64,000 nt of DNA from Paraglaciecola sp. L1A13. GTDB lineage: Bacteria; Pseudomonadota; Gammaproteobacteria; Enterobacterales; Alteromonadaceae. The stretch covers positions 4,030,001-4,094,000 of the forward strand of contig NZ_CP047024.1 in assembly GCF_009796745.1 (NCBI RefSeq). The letters run 5' to 3'. Of this stretch, positions 29,468-37,723 are shown in pieces. The stretch's first letter is position 1; each line of letters starts with the position of its first letter. Made by a program: the position numbers and the translations under genes. Below the pieces are notes generated by a model. That model did not search any database. It had not been told where the DNA came from and saw nothing but the letters and a program-made list of their open reading frames with translations.

Positions 29468-30417
29468 TGAATAAACAATCAGATATCATTATTCTCGGTG
29501 ATTGGGGGACCAGTGTGTGTCGTCTCTATTTATGTCGCTTTCATGAACAACAATTAACGGTTCTGGCCCGTACTCAGGGTATGGGAATTAAATACATTAG
29601 CAATCCAGAAACCCGTTTTTTCGAGTTATGTCAGCCTTGGATTGACCAATACGGCAATATCCCAGTATTTTTAATTGGCGCGGTGGGCTCTGACACAGGT
29701 TGGCAGCCAACTAATTATGTTTCGTGTCCAACAGATAAAAACAATCTTTTAGCGATGAGCAAAAAGTTCGCTGCTCGTGGCTTGAATATCACCATACTAC
29801 CCGGTGTTTCATGCGAAAACCGCCATCACTTACCCGACATAATGCGCGGCGAAGAAACACAGATTTTCGGCTTTTTATTTCAGCTGTCAGATAGAGCTGA
29901 AAAACGACTGATTTGTTTACCTGGTACGCACACAAAGTGGGCGCTTTGCGACGAAGAAACCATTACGTCTTTTGTTACCAGTCCCGTAGGTGAACTTTAT
30001 GAAGTGCTCAGTCAACATAGCGTATTGCTTAGCCCCGCAGCAGTGCAAAGTTGGTGTAAAAGTAGCTTTACAAATGGTTTACGTATCGGCATGCATCAAT
30101 CGAGTAATTTGCTACACACCTTGTTCGCTACTCGAGCCTGTCAAGTTATAGAAAAACGCACGAATACCGAAGCTGCGGGGTATTTATCGGGCTTATTAAT
30201 TGGCTCCGATGTAAAGGCCGCGGTACAAGATTTTGACGTCTATTCCCATGTGGTCGTTATCGGTTCTGATCACATTTGTAGCTTATATATTGAAGCACTA
30301 GAGTATATCGGGATCAGCACTGAACATTTCAGTAGTGAAGACGCCACCTTATTAGGGTTGCAGACATTAGCCTCCGCAAACTGGGGTGACATGGCAACTA
30401 ACCTCACTAATGAGTAA
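29467..30417 (+). CDS. dgoK: 2-dehydro-3-deoxygalactonokinase
   Basis: Phosphorylates 2-keto-3-deoxygalactonate to KDPGal in the De Ley-Doudoroff pathway. 316 aa. Family features are the N-terminal GDWGTS (residues 11-16), the central MRGEETQIFGFL and LPGTHTKWALC, and the C-terminal ATP-site region VVIGSDHICSLY. It overlaps the SDR stop by one base and is followed by the lactonase with a short overlap. The KDPGal aldolase (dgoA) and galactonate dehydratase (dgoD) expected alongside it are not in this window and may lie elsewhere. Confidence 0.88.
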   Translation: MNKQSDIIILGDWGTSVCRLYLCRFHEQQLTVLARTQGMGIKYISNPETRFFELCQPWIDQYGNIPVFLIGAVGSDTGWQPTNYVSCPTDKNNLLAMSKKFAARGLNITILPGVSCENRHHLPDIMRGEETQIFGFLFQLSDRAEKRLICLPGTHTKWALCDEETITSFVTSPVGELYEVLSQHSVLLSPAAVQSWCKSSFTNGLRIGMHQSSNLLHTLFATRACQVIEKRTNTEAAGYLSGLLIGSDVKAAVQDFDVYSHVVVIGSDHICSLYIEALEYIGISTEHFSSEDATLLGLQTLASANWGDMATNLTNE

Positions 30418-31336
30418 CCTTAATATGCTCGACAAGATCACGTTAGTTGACACTCTGTCCATAGCCAATCGTCTTGGTGAAGGGATTATATGGGACGTTC
30501 GTCAGCAATGTGTTTTTTGGACTGACATAGTGGGAAAACATTTTTACCGTTGGGACTTTAGCGGCACATTAGTGGCATTTGCATGCCCTGAACGCTTATG
30601 TGCATTTGGCTTAACAGACGAGCAAGATTGGTTCATTGCTGCTTTCGAGTCGGGATTCGCTTTTTTTAATCCCGCAAGTCAACAGATTCAATGGCTAAGT
30701 AAAGTCGAAGCTGACTTGCCCTACACTCGTATGAACGATGGTAAGGTTGACCGCCAAGGACGTTTTTGGGCCGGTTCAATGATCGAAGATGAAACCATCG
30801 ATGCGAGCACCTTGCCATTAAATAAACAAGCGAGCCTATATCGTTTACAAGCCAATGGCGAAGCTCAGACTATTTTTGACGGTATATCTATCTCCAACGG
30901 TTTATGTTTTAGTCCAGATAGTAAAACCATGTACTTTGCCGACTCAGCCAAGCAACGTGTTTGGCGCAGTGACTATAATGTAATAGACGCTGAACCAGGC
31001 CCCAGAGAACCATTGTTCAATACCTATAACAACGCGTTTCCAGATGGTTCTTGCATTGACAACGAAGGCTACCTTTGGAATGCTCAGTGGGGAAGCGCTT
31101 GTGTTAAACGATACTCCCCTTCTGGAAAGCTGAATTTCACTTTACCTATTCAATGCCAACAACCTTCATGCGTCAGCTTTGGAGGTCCGAATCTTAATCA
31201 CTTATTTGTTACCTCTGCAGCTGATGGCTTGCAATCAAATGATGGTGAGTTACACAAAAACGATGGTGCAGTGTTTATTTATCACACACCGTTTCAAGGA
31301 TTAGCTGAGCCCTTATGCACGTCACCAAAACGATAA
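30410..31336 (+). CDS. SMP-30/gluconolactonase family sugar lactonase
   Basis: Six-bladed propeller lactonase expected to open the sugar lactone made by the SDR enzyme. About 308 aa. Metal ligands of the family are visible: GEGIIWD (Glu), RMNDGKVDRQGRFWAGSM (Asn and Asp), NGLCFSPD (Asn) and YFADSAKQRVW (Asp). PDGSCIDNEGYLWNAQW is the typical last blade motif. The start is uncertain: ATG at 30410 overlaps the dgoK stop, another ATG lies at 30425 and a GTG at 30386. The context suggests a galactonolactone substrate; xylono- or gluconolactone cannot be excluded. Confidence 0.83.
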   Translation: MSNLNMLDKITLVDTLSIANRLGEGIIWDVRQQCVFWTDIVGKHFYRWDFSGTLVAFACPERLCAFGLTDEQDWFIAAFESGFAFFNPASQQIQWLSKVEADLPYTRMNDGKVDRQGRFWAGSMIEDETIDASTLPLNKQASLYRLQANGEAQTIFDGISISNGLCFSPDSKTMYFADSAKQRVWRSDYNVIDAEPGPREPLFNTYNNAFPDGSCIDNEGYLWNAQWGSACVKRYSPSGKLNFTLPIQCQQPSCVSFGGPNLNHLFVTSAADGLQSNDGELHKNDGAVFIYHTPFQGLAEPLCTSPKR

Positions 31337-31396
31337 TGATGCGAATCGACCAAGTGGGCTCAAAAATTAAAATAACAACGCAAAGCGGGAATTAAC

Positions 31397-32131
31397 ATGG
31401 CAAGTAGAATGTTTAGCGGGAACTTTACCCGTCACATAGTCCAATCTTTAGGCAAAGCAATCGCCTTAGGTGAATACCCTCAGGGGCAACCATTATTGGC
31501 TGAAGCAGCACTTTGCGAGTCGTTTGATGCTAGTCGCACAGTTTTGCGCGAGGCAGTAAAAATGCTAACAGCAAAAGGCATGCTAGATGCACGGCCTAGG
31601 CGCGGCACCATTGTGCTGCCCGAGTCTCAATGGAATTTGTCTGATCCTGATATTTTAAATTGGTTATTAGACCGCAAGGGATCATTACCTATTATCTCTG
31701 AGTTCGCCGATATGCGTTTGGCAATAGAGCCAGCTGCCGCAGGGCTAGCGGCGACCAATCTAACGGAAGATAATCGTAAAACCTTGTTAGCGGCAATAGA
31801 GCGGATGAAAGCAGCGGCAAGAGGCGAGGATGATCACTTGGATGCTGATATTGCTTTTCACGTCGGTATTTTAGAGGCAAGCGACAATCGATTCTTCTGG
31901 AATATGCGTCACACAATTGAAGTAGCCCTGCGTTTCAGTATTCGAATAACCAACCGGTTCAAAGGCGTTGATCGTGCTAGCGTGGCAGATCACCAAGAAA
32001 TTCTTGACTATATCTTGGCCGGCGACCATCAGTCAGCCGAAAACCAAATGCGCAGTCTTTTACTAGAAGCTAAGACTCTTTTAAACAAAGCGCTCGATGA
32101 AGAAAAAATTAAAAAACCACTACAAAGTTAA
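31397..32131 (+). CDS. FadR-subfamily GntR transcriptional regulator
   Basis: 244 aa with a winged HTH at about residues 10-75 ([20 protein letters not shown], then [12 protein letters not shown] with the wing) and an FCD effector domain at about 95-230 carrying the metal/ligand His residues ([19 protein letters not shown]). The motif [13 protein letters not shown] is shared with DgoR-like regulators of galactonate genes. It sits in the middle of the operon, so it probably controls it and itself. A matching palindrome overlaps the operon promoter at 28647-28656. Confidence 0.85.
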   Translation: MASRMFSGNFTRHIVQSLGKAIALGEYPQGQPLLAEAALCESFDASRTVLREAVKMLTAKGMLDARPRRGTIVLPESQWNLSDPDILNWLLDRKGSLPIISEFADMRLAIEPAAAGLAATNLTEDNRKTLLAAIERMKAAARGEDDHLDADIAFHVGILEASDNRFFWNMRHTIEVALRFSIRITNRFKGVDRASVADHQEILDYILAGDHQSAENQMRSLLLEAKTLLNKALDEEKIKKPLQS

Positions 32132-32154
32132 CCTGTAAAAGGACCGGAATTGCG

Positions 32155-33648
32155 ATGCGGATCAAAGATTGTATTTTAGCTATTGACCAGGGCACCACTT
32201 CGACTCGAGCGATTATATTCGCTCCGGACTCCAGTATTATTGCCGTAGCCCAACAGGAGTTTACCCAGCTTTATCCTAACGATGGCTGGGTAGAACATAA
32301 TCCTGAGGACATATGGTCCTCAACCATAGTCGTATGTCGACAAGCTATCTCAGAGGCGATAGCTAAGGGTGCACGAATTGCCGCTATAGGGGTGACCAAT
32401 CAGAGAGAGACCACTGTCGTCTGGGATAGAAATACCGGCCAACCTATTTACAACGCGATTGTTTGGCAAGATAGGCGCACCGCTAAAACCTGTCGTGAGA
32501 TGCAAGACAAAGGTTTATTTGAAATCGTTAATTCACGCACAGGCTTATTGTTAGACCCATATTTTTCAGCCTCTAAAGTGGCGTGGATTTTAGATAATGT
32601 TGAGGGCGCGCGCCAAAAAGCCGAAGCAGGCGACTTGGCGTTTGGCACCATTGACTCTTTTCTTATTTGGCGCCTAACCGACGGTCAAATGCATGCCACA
32701 GATGTCACTAATGCTAGCCGGACCAACCTCTTTAATATTCATGATATGGCTTGGGACGAGAAGCTTCTTGAAGTCTTTGATGTGCCTAAATCGGTACTAC
32801 CTGAAGTCAAAGAATGTGCCGACGATTACGGTCATACCACAGAGGATTTATTCGGCTTTTCATTACCCATACTTGGGGTAGCCGGCGATCAACAAGCAGC
32901 GATCATCGGTCAATGCTGTTTCAAAGAAGGCGCTATTAAAAGCACTTATGGCACTGGCTGTTTTGTTATGCTCAACACAGGTAAGAAAGCTTTTAATTCA
33001 AAAAACAGATTACTGACTACAGTGGCCTACACCATTAAAGGCGAAACTCATTACGCCTTGGAAGGCTCAATTTTTATTGCTGGTGCAGCCATTCAATGGT
33101 TGCGTGACGGTCTAGGTGTTATTAAAAGCGCATCAGAGACCGAGGATTTAGCCAAGTCATTGGATTATGAACACGGTGTATATATGGTTCCAGCATTTGC
33201 CGGATTAGGCGCACCGCATTGGTCGCCAGATGCTCGGGGGGCTGTATTTGGTCTGACCCGAGGCACGACTAACGCCCATTTTGTGCGCGCGGCCCTTGAA
33301 TCGGTGTGCTACCAAACCTCAGATCTACTGCACGCCATGGCCGAGGACGGAGTATCGCTAAGTAAAATTCGCGTTGACGGTGGTATGGTTGGTAATAATT
33401 GGTTGTGCCAGTTCTTAGCTGACACATTAGATGTCACCGTTGAGCGACCTAAAATTATGGAAACTACCGCATTAGGTGCTGCTTATCTTGCGGGTTTACA
33501 GGCAGGAATATACGATTCTTGTGAGCATTTAGCCAGTATGAATGAAGTTGATAATAGCTTTACAGCACAAATGCCATCGTCCCAACGCCGGAAACTTATA
33601 GCAGGTTGGGAAAACGCCGTTCAAAGCACCTTGGGGTATTCCAAATGA
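32155..33648 (+). CDS. glpK: Glycerol kinase
   Basis: Phosphorylates glycerol to sn-glycerol 3-phosphate. 497 aa, FGGY family. Glycerol-contact residues of GlpK are in place: Arg-Glu in [11 protein letters not shown], Trp in [10 protein letters not shown], Tyr in [11 protein letters not shown] and Asp in [10 protein letters not shown]. The ADP-binding STYGTGCF and the C-terminal [12 protein letters not shown] with [12 protein letters not shown] are typical. Glycerol kinase inside a galactose-type operon is unusual; no glpF or glpD is adjacent. The gene ends in an ATGA overlap with galM, so co-expression with the epimerase is certain at the sequence level. Confidence 0.92.
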   Translation: MRIKDCILAIDQGTTSTRAIIFAPDSSIIAVAQQEFTQLYPNDGWVEHNPEDIWSSTIVVCRQAISEAIAKGARIAAIGVTNQRETTVVWDRNTGQPIYNAIVWQDRRTAKTCREMQDKGLFEIVNSRTGLLLDPYFSASKVAWILDNVEGARQKAEAGDLAFGTIDSFLIWRLTDGQMHATDVTNASRTNLFNIHDMAWDEKLLEVFDVPKSVLPEVKECADDYGHTTEDLFGFSLPILGVAGDQQAAIIGQCCFKEGAIKSTYGTGCFVMLNTGKKAFNSKNRLLTTVAYTIKGETHYALEGSIFIAGAAIQWLRDGLGVIKSASETEDLAKSLDYEHGVYMVPAFAGLGAPHWSPDARGAVFGLTRGTTNAHFVRAALESVCYQTSDLLHAMAEDGVSLSKIRVDGGMVGNNWLCQFLADTLDVTVERPKIMETTALGAAYLAGLQAGIYDSCEHLASMNEVDNSFTAQMPSSQRRKLIAGWENAVQSTLGYSK

Positions 33649-34709
33649 TAAGTAAACGGCTCTTTGGAACGCTTCCTGATGGGAAAAAAGTCACTGAATA
33701 TACCTTGGTAAACGCGGTAGGTATGCAAATCGACATTCTCGATTTAGGCGGCATTATTCGCCGTTGGTTAGTACCAACTAAAGACGACAAACAACCCCAT
33801 ATCGATATTGTATTAGGCTTTGACTCGCTCGATGATTATGTAGCCGATCAGGCCTACTTAGGGGCAATAGTTGGCCGTTATGCTAATCGCATCGCTAAAG
33901 GTCAGTTTTCGTTGAATAACAACCAATATCAGGTTGATGTGAATCAAGCCGGTAATTGCTTACACGGAGGGCGTGATGGCTTTAATAGCCGTGTTTGGCA
34001 AGCCCAAATGATCGATAGCGAAAGCGAACCAACTTTGATATTGAGCTTAGTCAGTGACGACGGTGACCAAGGTTTCCCTGGCACGCTGAATGTAAGTGTG
34101 ACATATACTTTGACTGCCTCTGGCCTAAAGATCACTTACCGAGGTAAAAGCGATCAAGATACCGTTTTTAACCCGACCCAACATAGCTATTTCAATCTAG
34201 CGGGGCACAGCAGCGGTTCAATTGAAGATCATCAGGTACAGATCCTCGCTGGAACGTATACCCCGACGAATAAAAACGCGATTCCTAGCGGCGAGATGGC
34301 TGATGTGACAAACACACCATTTGATTTGCGCTCGCTAACCACCTTGAAAGGGCCTTTGCAATCAAACCACCCACAGATAAAGTTGGGTAACGGTTTTGAT
34401 CACAACTGGTGTCTAGATGCCTATCAGCCCAATATGACCCAACCCGCTTTAGTCGCCAAAGCATACGATCCTGAAAGTGGTCGAACACTTGCTGTGTATA
34501 CCACCATGGCGGGTATACAGTTATATACAGCAAACTATATTGGCCCTGAGCCGATCGGTAAGGGTGGCACTGAATATCAAGGCAAGCATGCTTATTGCTT
34601 CGAAACTCAATGTTATCCTGATTCGCCTAATCACCCACAATTTCCAAGCGCGACGCTAAACGCCAACGAAGATTATTATTCAGTTACCGAATACCAACTG
34701 TCGTTTTAG
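33645..34709 (+). CDS. galM: Aldose 1-epimerase (galactose mutarotase)
   Basis: Interconverts alpha and beta anomers of galactose or glucose. 354 aa from the ATG at 33645, which overlaps the glpK stop. An in-frame start at 33606 lies inside glpK and is not favoured. Catalytic His residues appear in [14 protein letters not shown] and [12 protein letters not shown], and the catalytic Glu in [18 protein letters not shown]. No signal peptide, so cytoplasmic. It would supply the beta anomer to the sugar dehydrogenase at the head of the operon. A terminator follows. Confidence 0.92.
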   Translation: MISKRLFGTLPDGKKVTEYTLVNAVGMQIDILDLGGIIRRWLVPTKDDKQPHIDIVLGFDSLDDYVADQAYLGAIVGRYANRIAKGQFSLNNNQYQVDVNQAGNCLHGGRDGFNSRVWQAQMIDSESEPTLILSLVSDDGDQGFPGTLNVSVTYTLTASGLKITYRGKSDQDTVFNPTQHSYFNLAGHSSGSIEDHQVQILAGTYTPTNKNAIPSGEMADVTNTPFDLRSLTTLKGPLQSNHPQIKLGNGFDHNWCLDAYQPNMTQPALVAKAYDPESGRTLAVYTTMAGIQLYTANYIGPEPIGKGGTEYQGKHAYCFETQCYPDSPNHPQFPSATLNANEDYYSVTEYQLSF

Positions 34710-34767
34710 TCATTCTTATATATTGCTATACGATCGCTAAAGCAAAGCGTCAAATGTGTTAAAGCAA

Positions 34768-34795
34768 AAAAACGCTGCTCTTAAGCAGCGTTTTT
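34768..34795. terminator. Bidirectional terminator between galM and the DUF2167 gene
   Basis: A-rich AACGCTGCT arm (34768-34779) pairs with AGCAGCGTT-T arm (34784-34795) around loop CTTA. T's follow on the plus strand and A's precede, so it can serve both convergent transcripts. Confidence 0.85.
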
Positions 34796-34826
34796 TATCA
34801 TTAATAACAAAAAATTAGTGAGGATT

Positions 34827-35753
34827 TTAATCACTATCGATATTGTTTGCGTGTGCTTTTCTGCCCTTGTAGAGTTTTCTAGCAAAGGCTCCTAACGCAA
34901 GTACAATAATCACACCAAACTTCTTCAAAAAAATCAGTGCCGCTGCAATTAGACCTGTTTTGACGAGCACTTTACCTGCGACCAACGCACCAATACCATA
35001 GGCCGCCACATCGTCGATATCAGGGTCGAAATCAGCATACTTCGCGCCTTCTTTAAAGTCAGCTATGTTTAAAACACTATCGAGGTTTTGATCAATCAGT
35101 GTCAGCTGCTCCATCCCTGCAATGAAATTCAGGACCAATACGCCTTTACGTCCTAAAACGCGAATATTGTAATTGAGAGTATTAGTCGGCGAATCGCCAA
35201 ATCTAATCTCTTTCGCCCAATGCAGTTTGTTTGAGGATTTATCATAATAGGGTGCTGCGGCCCAACCTACGAGCGAAATTGCGTCATAACCTTGGGCAAC
35301 TCTATCTGCGCTAATTTGGGCTGTGTCTTCTTGCATTTGCGTGAGTAACGCATCGTAATCAATTTCATCTGCATCTTCGTCGGTTACGTAGCCGTCTTGC
35401 TCATATTCAATTGTTACGCCCCAGGTGTCGCTCTCGAACGGCGTAGAACCGACGGGAAAGAGCATGCCAAGCATAGACCCAGCGCTGCCAGGAGGGTTGC
35501 CCCAAATATCTTCTAACACCTTGTGTGCGTCAGCCGCATTTAAGAAATAAAAATTATCTGGCACATTTAATTCAGCCACCTCACCGGGCAGTTGAATATT
35601 GCCGGTTTGTGGATCCATTGAATCCCAAAGTTCACTGGCCCACTGTATATATTGTTGCTGCTGTTGTGCTTCTATTTCAGTGACTTCTTGTGCGCTGACT
35701 TGAATAGCGCAAAAAAGCACCAAGCTGCAAAAAAGACGTCCTAGTATTTGCAT
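34827..35753 (-). CDS. DUF2167 family membrane protein
   Basis: 308 aa. A cleavable signal peptide (about 1-21, ending VSAQ) leads into a periplasmic domain. A C-terminal hydrophobic segment (about 262-290, VKTGLIAAALIFLKKFGVIIVLALGAF) and a basic tail complete the protein. The domain carries features I associate with DUF2167: GTWGVTIEY-like (here TWGVTIEYEQDGYVTDEDADEIDYDALL), LVGWAAAPYYD, LHWAKEIRF, LNYNIRVLGRKGVLVLNFIA and the last conserved block FKEGAKYADFDPDIDDVAAYGIGALVAG. The function of the family is unknown. It is convergent with galM and shares its terminator. Confidence 0.78.
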   Translation of the reverse strand: MQILGRLFCSLVLFCAIQVSAQEVTEIEAQQQQQYIQWASELWDSMDPQTGNIQLPGEVAELNVPDNFYFLNAADAHKVLEDIWGNPPGSAGSMLGMLFPVGSTPFESDTWGVTIEYEQDGYVTDEDADEIDYDALLTQMQEDTAQISADRVAQGYDAISLVGWAAAPYYDKSSNKLHWAKEIRFGDSPTNTLNYNIRVLGRKGVLVLNFIAGMEQLTLIDQNLDSVLNIADFKEGAKYADFDPDIDDVAAYGIGALVAGKVLVKTGLIAAALIFLKKFGVIIVLALGAFARKLYKGRKAHANNIDSD

Positions 35754-35959
35754 AATTTCCCTATTTAATATTGATGTCTAATGAAAGCTGATCTACCCAT
35801 TGCAGAGCCCTAGCTCATTGACGCATAGCGTTTTATATCAGAGGCAAAATCTGTAGTCCAATATGTGTAAGGAATAGTTTAGCGCAAATAAAAAGCTACG
35901 GTTCAGTAAAGCAACCGAACCATGGCCATTAAAACGTCATAAAATTAAGATATTAGTCT

Positions 35960-37192
35960 TTATAATGTTTCTTCAGATGAGTAAAAAACGCTCCAGTTGC
36001 TCGATAATTCAAGATTAAAATTATCAATGTTCAGGTTAAAACGTCCAGTGGTGCCAATAAAGCGCGTATTGTCCCACTGTTTTTTGGATAGCAAAACAAT
36101 AACATTGTCTCCCGAACGAAAAATACCACTGGGTACTTGTATTTTTATTGGGTTGCGTTGCCACTGCGTGGCATCCAATGCCTGCCCGTTAATATAAATC
36201 TGTTGAATCTGGTTGGTTTGACCAACACTCAAGCTAACGACTTGGGGATCAATAGCAAAATGCACGTGTTTTCGCGCTATCAAGGTTTCACTCTTAGGTA
36301 TATCTTGCAACGAGGTCAAATTAGCCAGCGGCCAAGAAGAATCATCAAATTGCTGTAGAAAGAATTCGTCTTTAATTTGATTAGGCACACGCTTCGGTTT
36401 TTCAGATATTGCCGGCTTGGGCTCACTGCTGGCCTTAACTACGTTGTTAATAGTCGCTTTCTTTTTGACAGTTTTTTCGCTGATGATGGGCGCTTTCTTG
36501 ATATCCGCTCGCCCTATAATGATCCCATTGACCCTTTCACTGTGTGTGCCATCGGTAACATCTAATTGAAATGGACCACCCGCATTTTGAGCAGCCATGG
36601 TCACTCGCCATTGCCCGTCACGCCCAGCTTGGACTCTAGCCATGGTGAAGGTTTCTTGATCCTTAATAAGCTTTATATCTATCGAGCGTCCAGGCTCTGC
36701 AAGCCCGCTCACATTAATGGTTTCTCCAGGCTGCAGGAGCATGTCATCATGTAAATGGGTCGTCAGAATAATGCCTCCTTTGGGATTGCGAGCCCTGTAA
36801 TCATCTTGACCAATGAAAATGTCATTTATGACTTTGGTGCGCTCATCATCTGAGATTTTTAGCTGGTAAGGTCCACTGGGGGCTTGCTCATTCAGCGATA
36901 TATTCCAATCACCGTCACTATTTACCGTCACTCTAGCCATCGTGACCGTTACGTTATCTTTTACCAACTTTACATCTAAGGTTCGCCCCATAGGAGCCTG
37001 CCCACTAATCACTAGCATTTTATAAGCGGGTAAAGTCATTCCATCTACAAAGCCTTCAGATAGGACAATATCACTGGTATCTGCCCCATGAGCCTGACGC
37101 ATAACGCCGAAAATACATCCTAGTAGAATAGGAACTATAAAAGCCCTTACCCAGCCTAATCCATTACTGTGTATTGCCTTGTGGCTCCACAT
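35960..37192 (-). CDS. Secreted beta-sandwich protein resembling non-catalytic parts of sialate O-acetylesterase
   Basis: 410 aa with a signal peptide (cleavage near AHG-AD, residue 37) and a GAGG ribosome binding site. Two repeats of about 95 residues follow. MLVISGQAPMGRTLDVKLVKD...GPYQLKISD...INDIFIGQDD aligns with INVSGLAEPGRSIDIKLIKD...GPFQLDVTD...VNGIIIGRAD. These resemble the N-terminal beta domain of SASA/CE-type acetylesterases, where the stretch normally continues into VWLCSGQSNM; here that catalytic Ser motif is absent. A Lys/Pro linker (about 230-270) joins a C-terminal jelly-roll like the beta-galactosidase-type insert of the same enzymes (FDDSSWP, IYINGQALD, VPSGIFRSGDNVIVL). 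Probably carbohydrate-binding or scaffold; this is inference. Confidence 0.55.
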   Translation of the reverse strand: MWSHKAIHSNGLGWVRAFIVPILLGCIFGVMRQAHGADTSDIVLSEGFVDGMTLPAYKMLVISGQAPMGRTLDVKLVKDNVTVTMARVTVNSDGDWNISLNEQAPSGPYQLKISDDERTKVINDIFIGQDDYRARNPKGGIILTTHLHDDMLLQPGETINVSGLAEPGRSIDIKLIKDQETFTMARVQAGRDGQWRVTMAAQNAGGPFQLDVTDGTHSERVNGIIIGRADIKKAPIISEKTVKKKATINNVVKASSEPKPAISEKPKRVPNQIKDEFFLQQFDDSSWPLANLTSLQDIPKSETLIARKHVHFAIDPQVVSLSVGQTNQIQQIYINGQALDATQWQRNPIKIQVPSGIFRSGDNVIVLLSKKQWDNTRFIGTTGRFNLNIDNFNLELSSNWSVFYSSEETL

Positions 37193-37590
37193 TCGATTTA
37201 TTTCCTCTTAAGCATGTCGCCAAGTCGATACGTTCGACGATTTTTTGAAATTTGTTAAGTAGAAAAACTGAAATCACTATTTGAATAAATAATGAAACAA
37301 CATTAATGTGAAAATAAGCTTAGACAACTGCCATTTCGCCTTTAACAGTGGATACACACTAACTTATCCAACCTTCACCCTACCGTCGTTATTCGCTAAT
37401 CAGGCATACCTATAAACAATCTATGAGTATACCTTAAGCAAACTTCGCGCCGAAAATAAAGTTTATTATTTTTACAACTTTTACGCGTCGTATAATTTGT
37501 GATAAAAGGGCTTCACGACGGGTGATGCCATATCGAATAATCGATCACGTCAACAGTCGCATTGTAATAAAGCCCCCCAAGCGTTCAAGT
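37193..37590. other. Intergenic region between the SASA-like gene and the sigma54 regulator
   Basis: AT-rich DNA upstream of the gene starting at 37192, so it should hold that gene's promoter on the minus strand. I see no ORF, RNA gene or convincing paired promoter boxes. Confidence 0.5.
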
Positions 37591-37633
37591 AAAAAGTAGT
37601 TAAACCAGCCGACACTCTTTCGCATCTACTTTT
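37591..37633 (-). terminator. Terminator of the sensor operon
   Basis: On the minus strand AAAAGTAG pairs with CTACTTTT (37633-37626 and 37599-37592), followed by T's. It begins 10 bp after the stop of the out-of-frame HTH segment (37643), which suggests that segment is part of the gene. Confidence 0.55.
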
Positions 37634-37642
37634 AAGGTAAAT

Positions 37643-37723
37643 TTACAGCGATTCTTGAGTTTGCTGAATGATTTTTCGTAATGTTGGTTGCGTTACATCG
37701 AGTAACTTTGCTTTATGTTTTTT
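37643..37723 (-). pseudogene. Out-of-frame C-terminal Fis-type HTH of the sigma54 activator
   Basis: Immediately past the activator's stop, the next frame encodes KHKAKLLDVTQPTLRKII then QQTQESL and a stop at 37643. This resembles the recognition HTH of Fis-family regulators (AA-LL-G-n-TLRKKL pattern). The two frames join if the A6 run at 37718-37723 (six T's on the plus strand) is read as five: QLNVSQ-KHKAKLLDVTQPT. I list it separately because the frame break is real in this sequence. It may be a mutation, a sequencing error, transcriptional slippage or a phase-variable tract. Confidence 0.6.
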
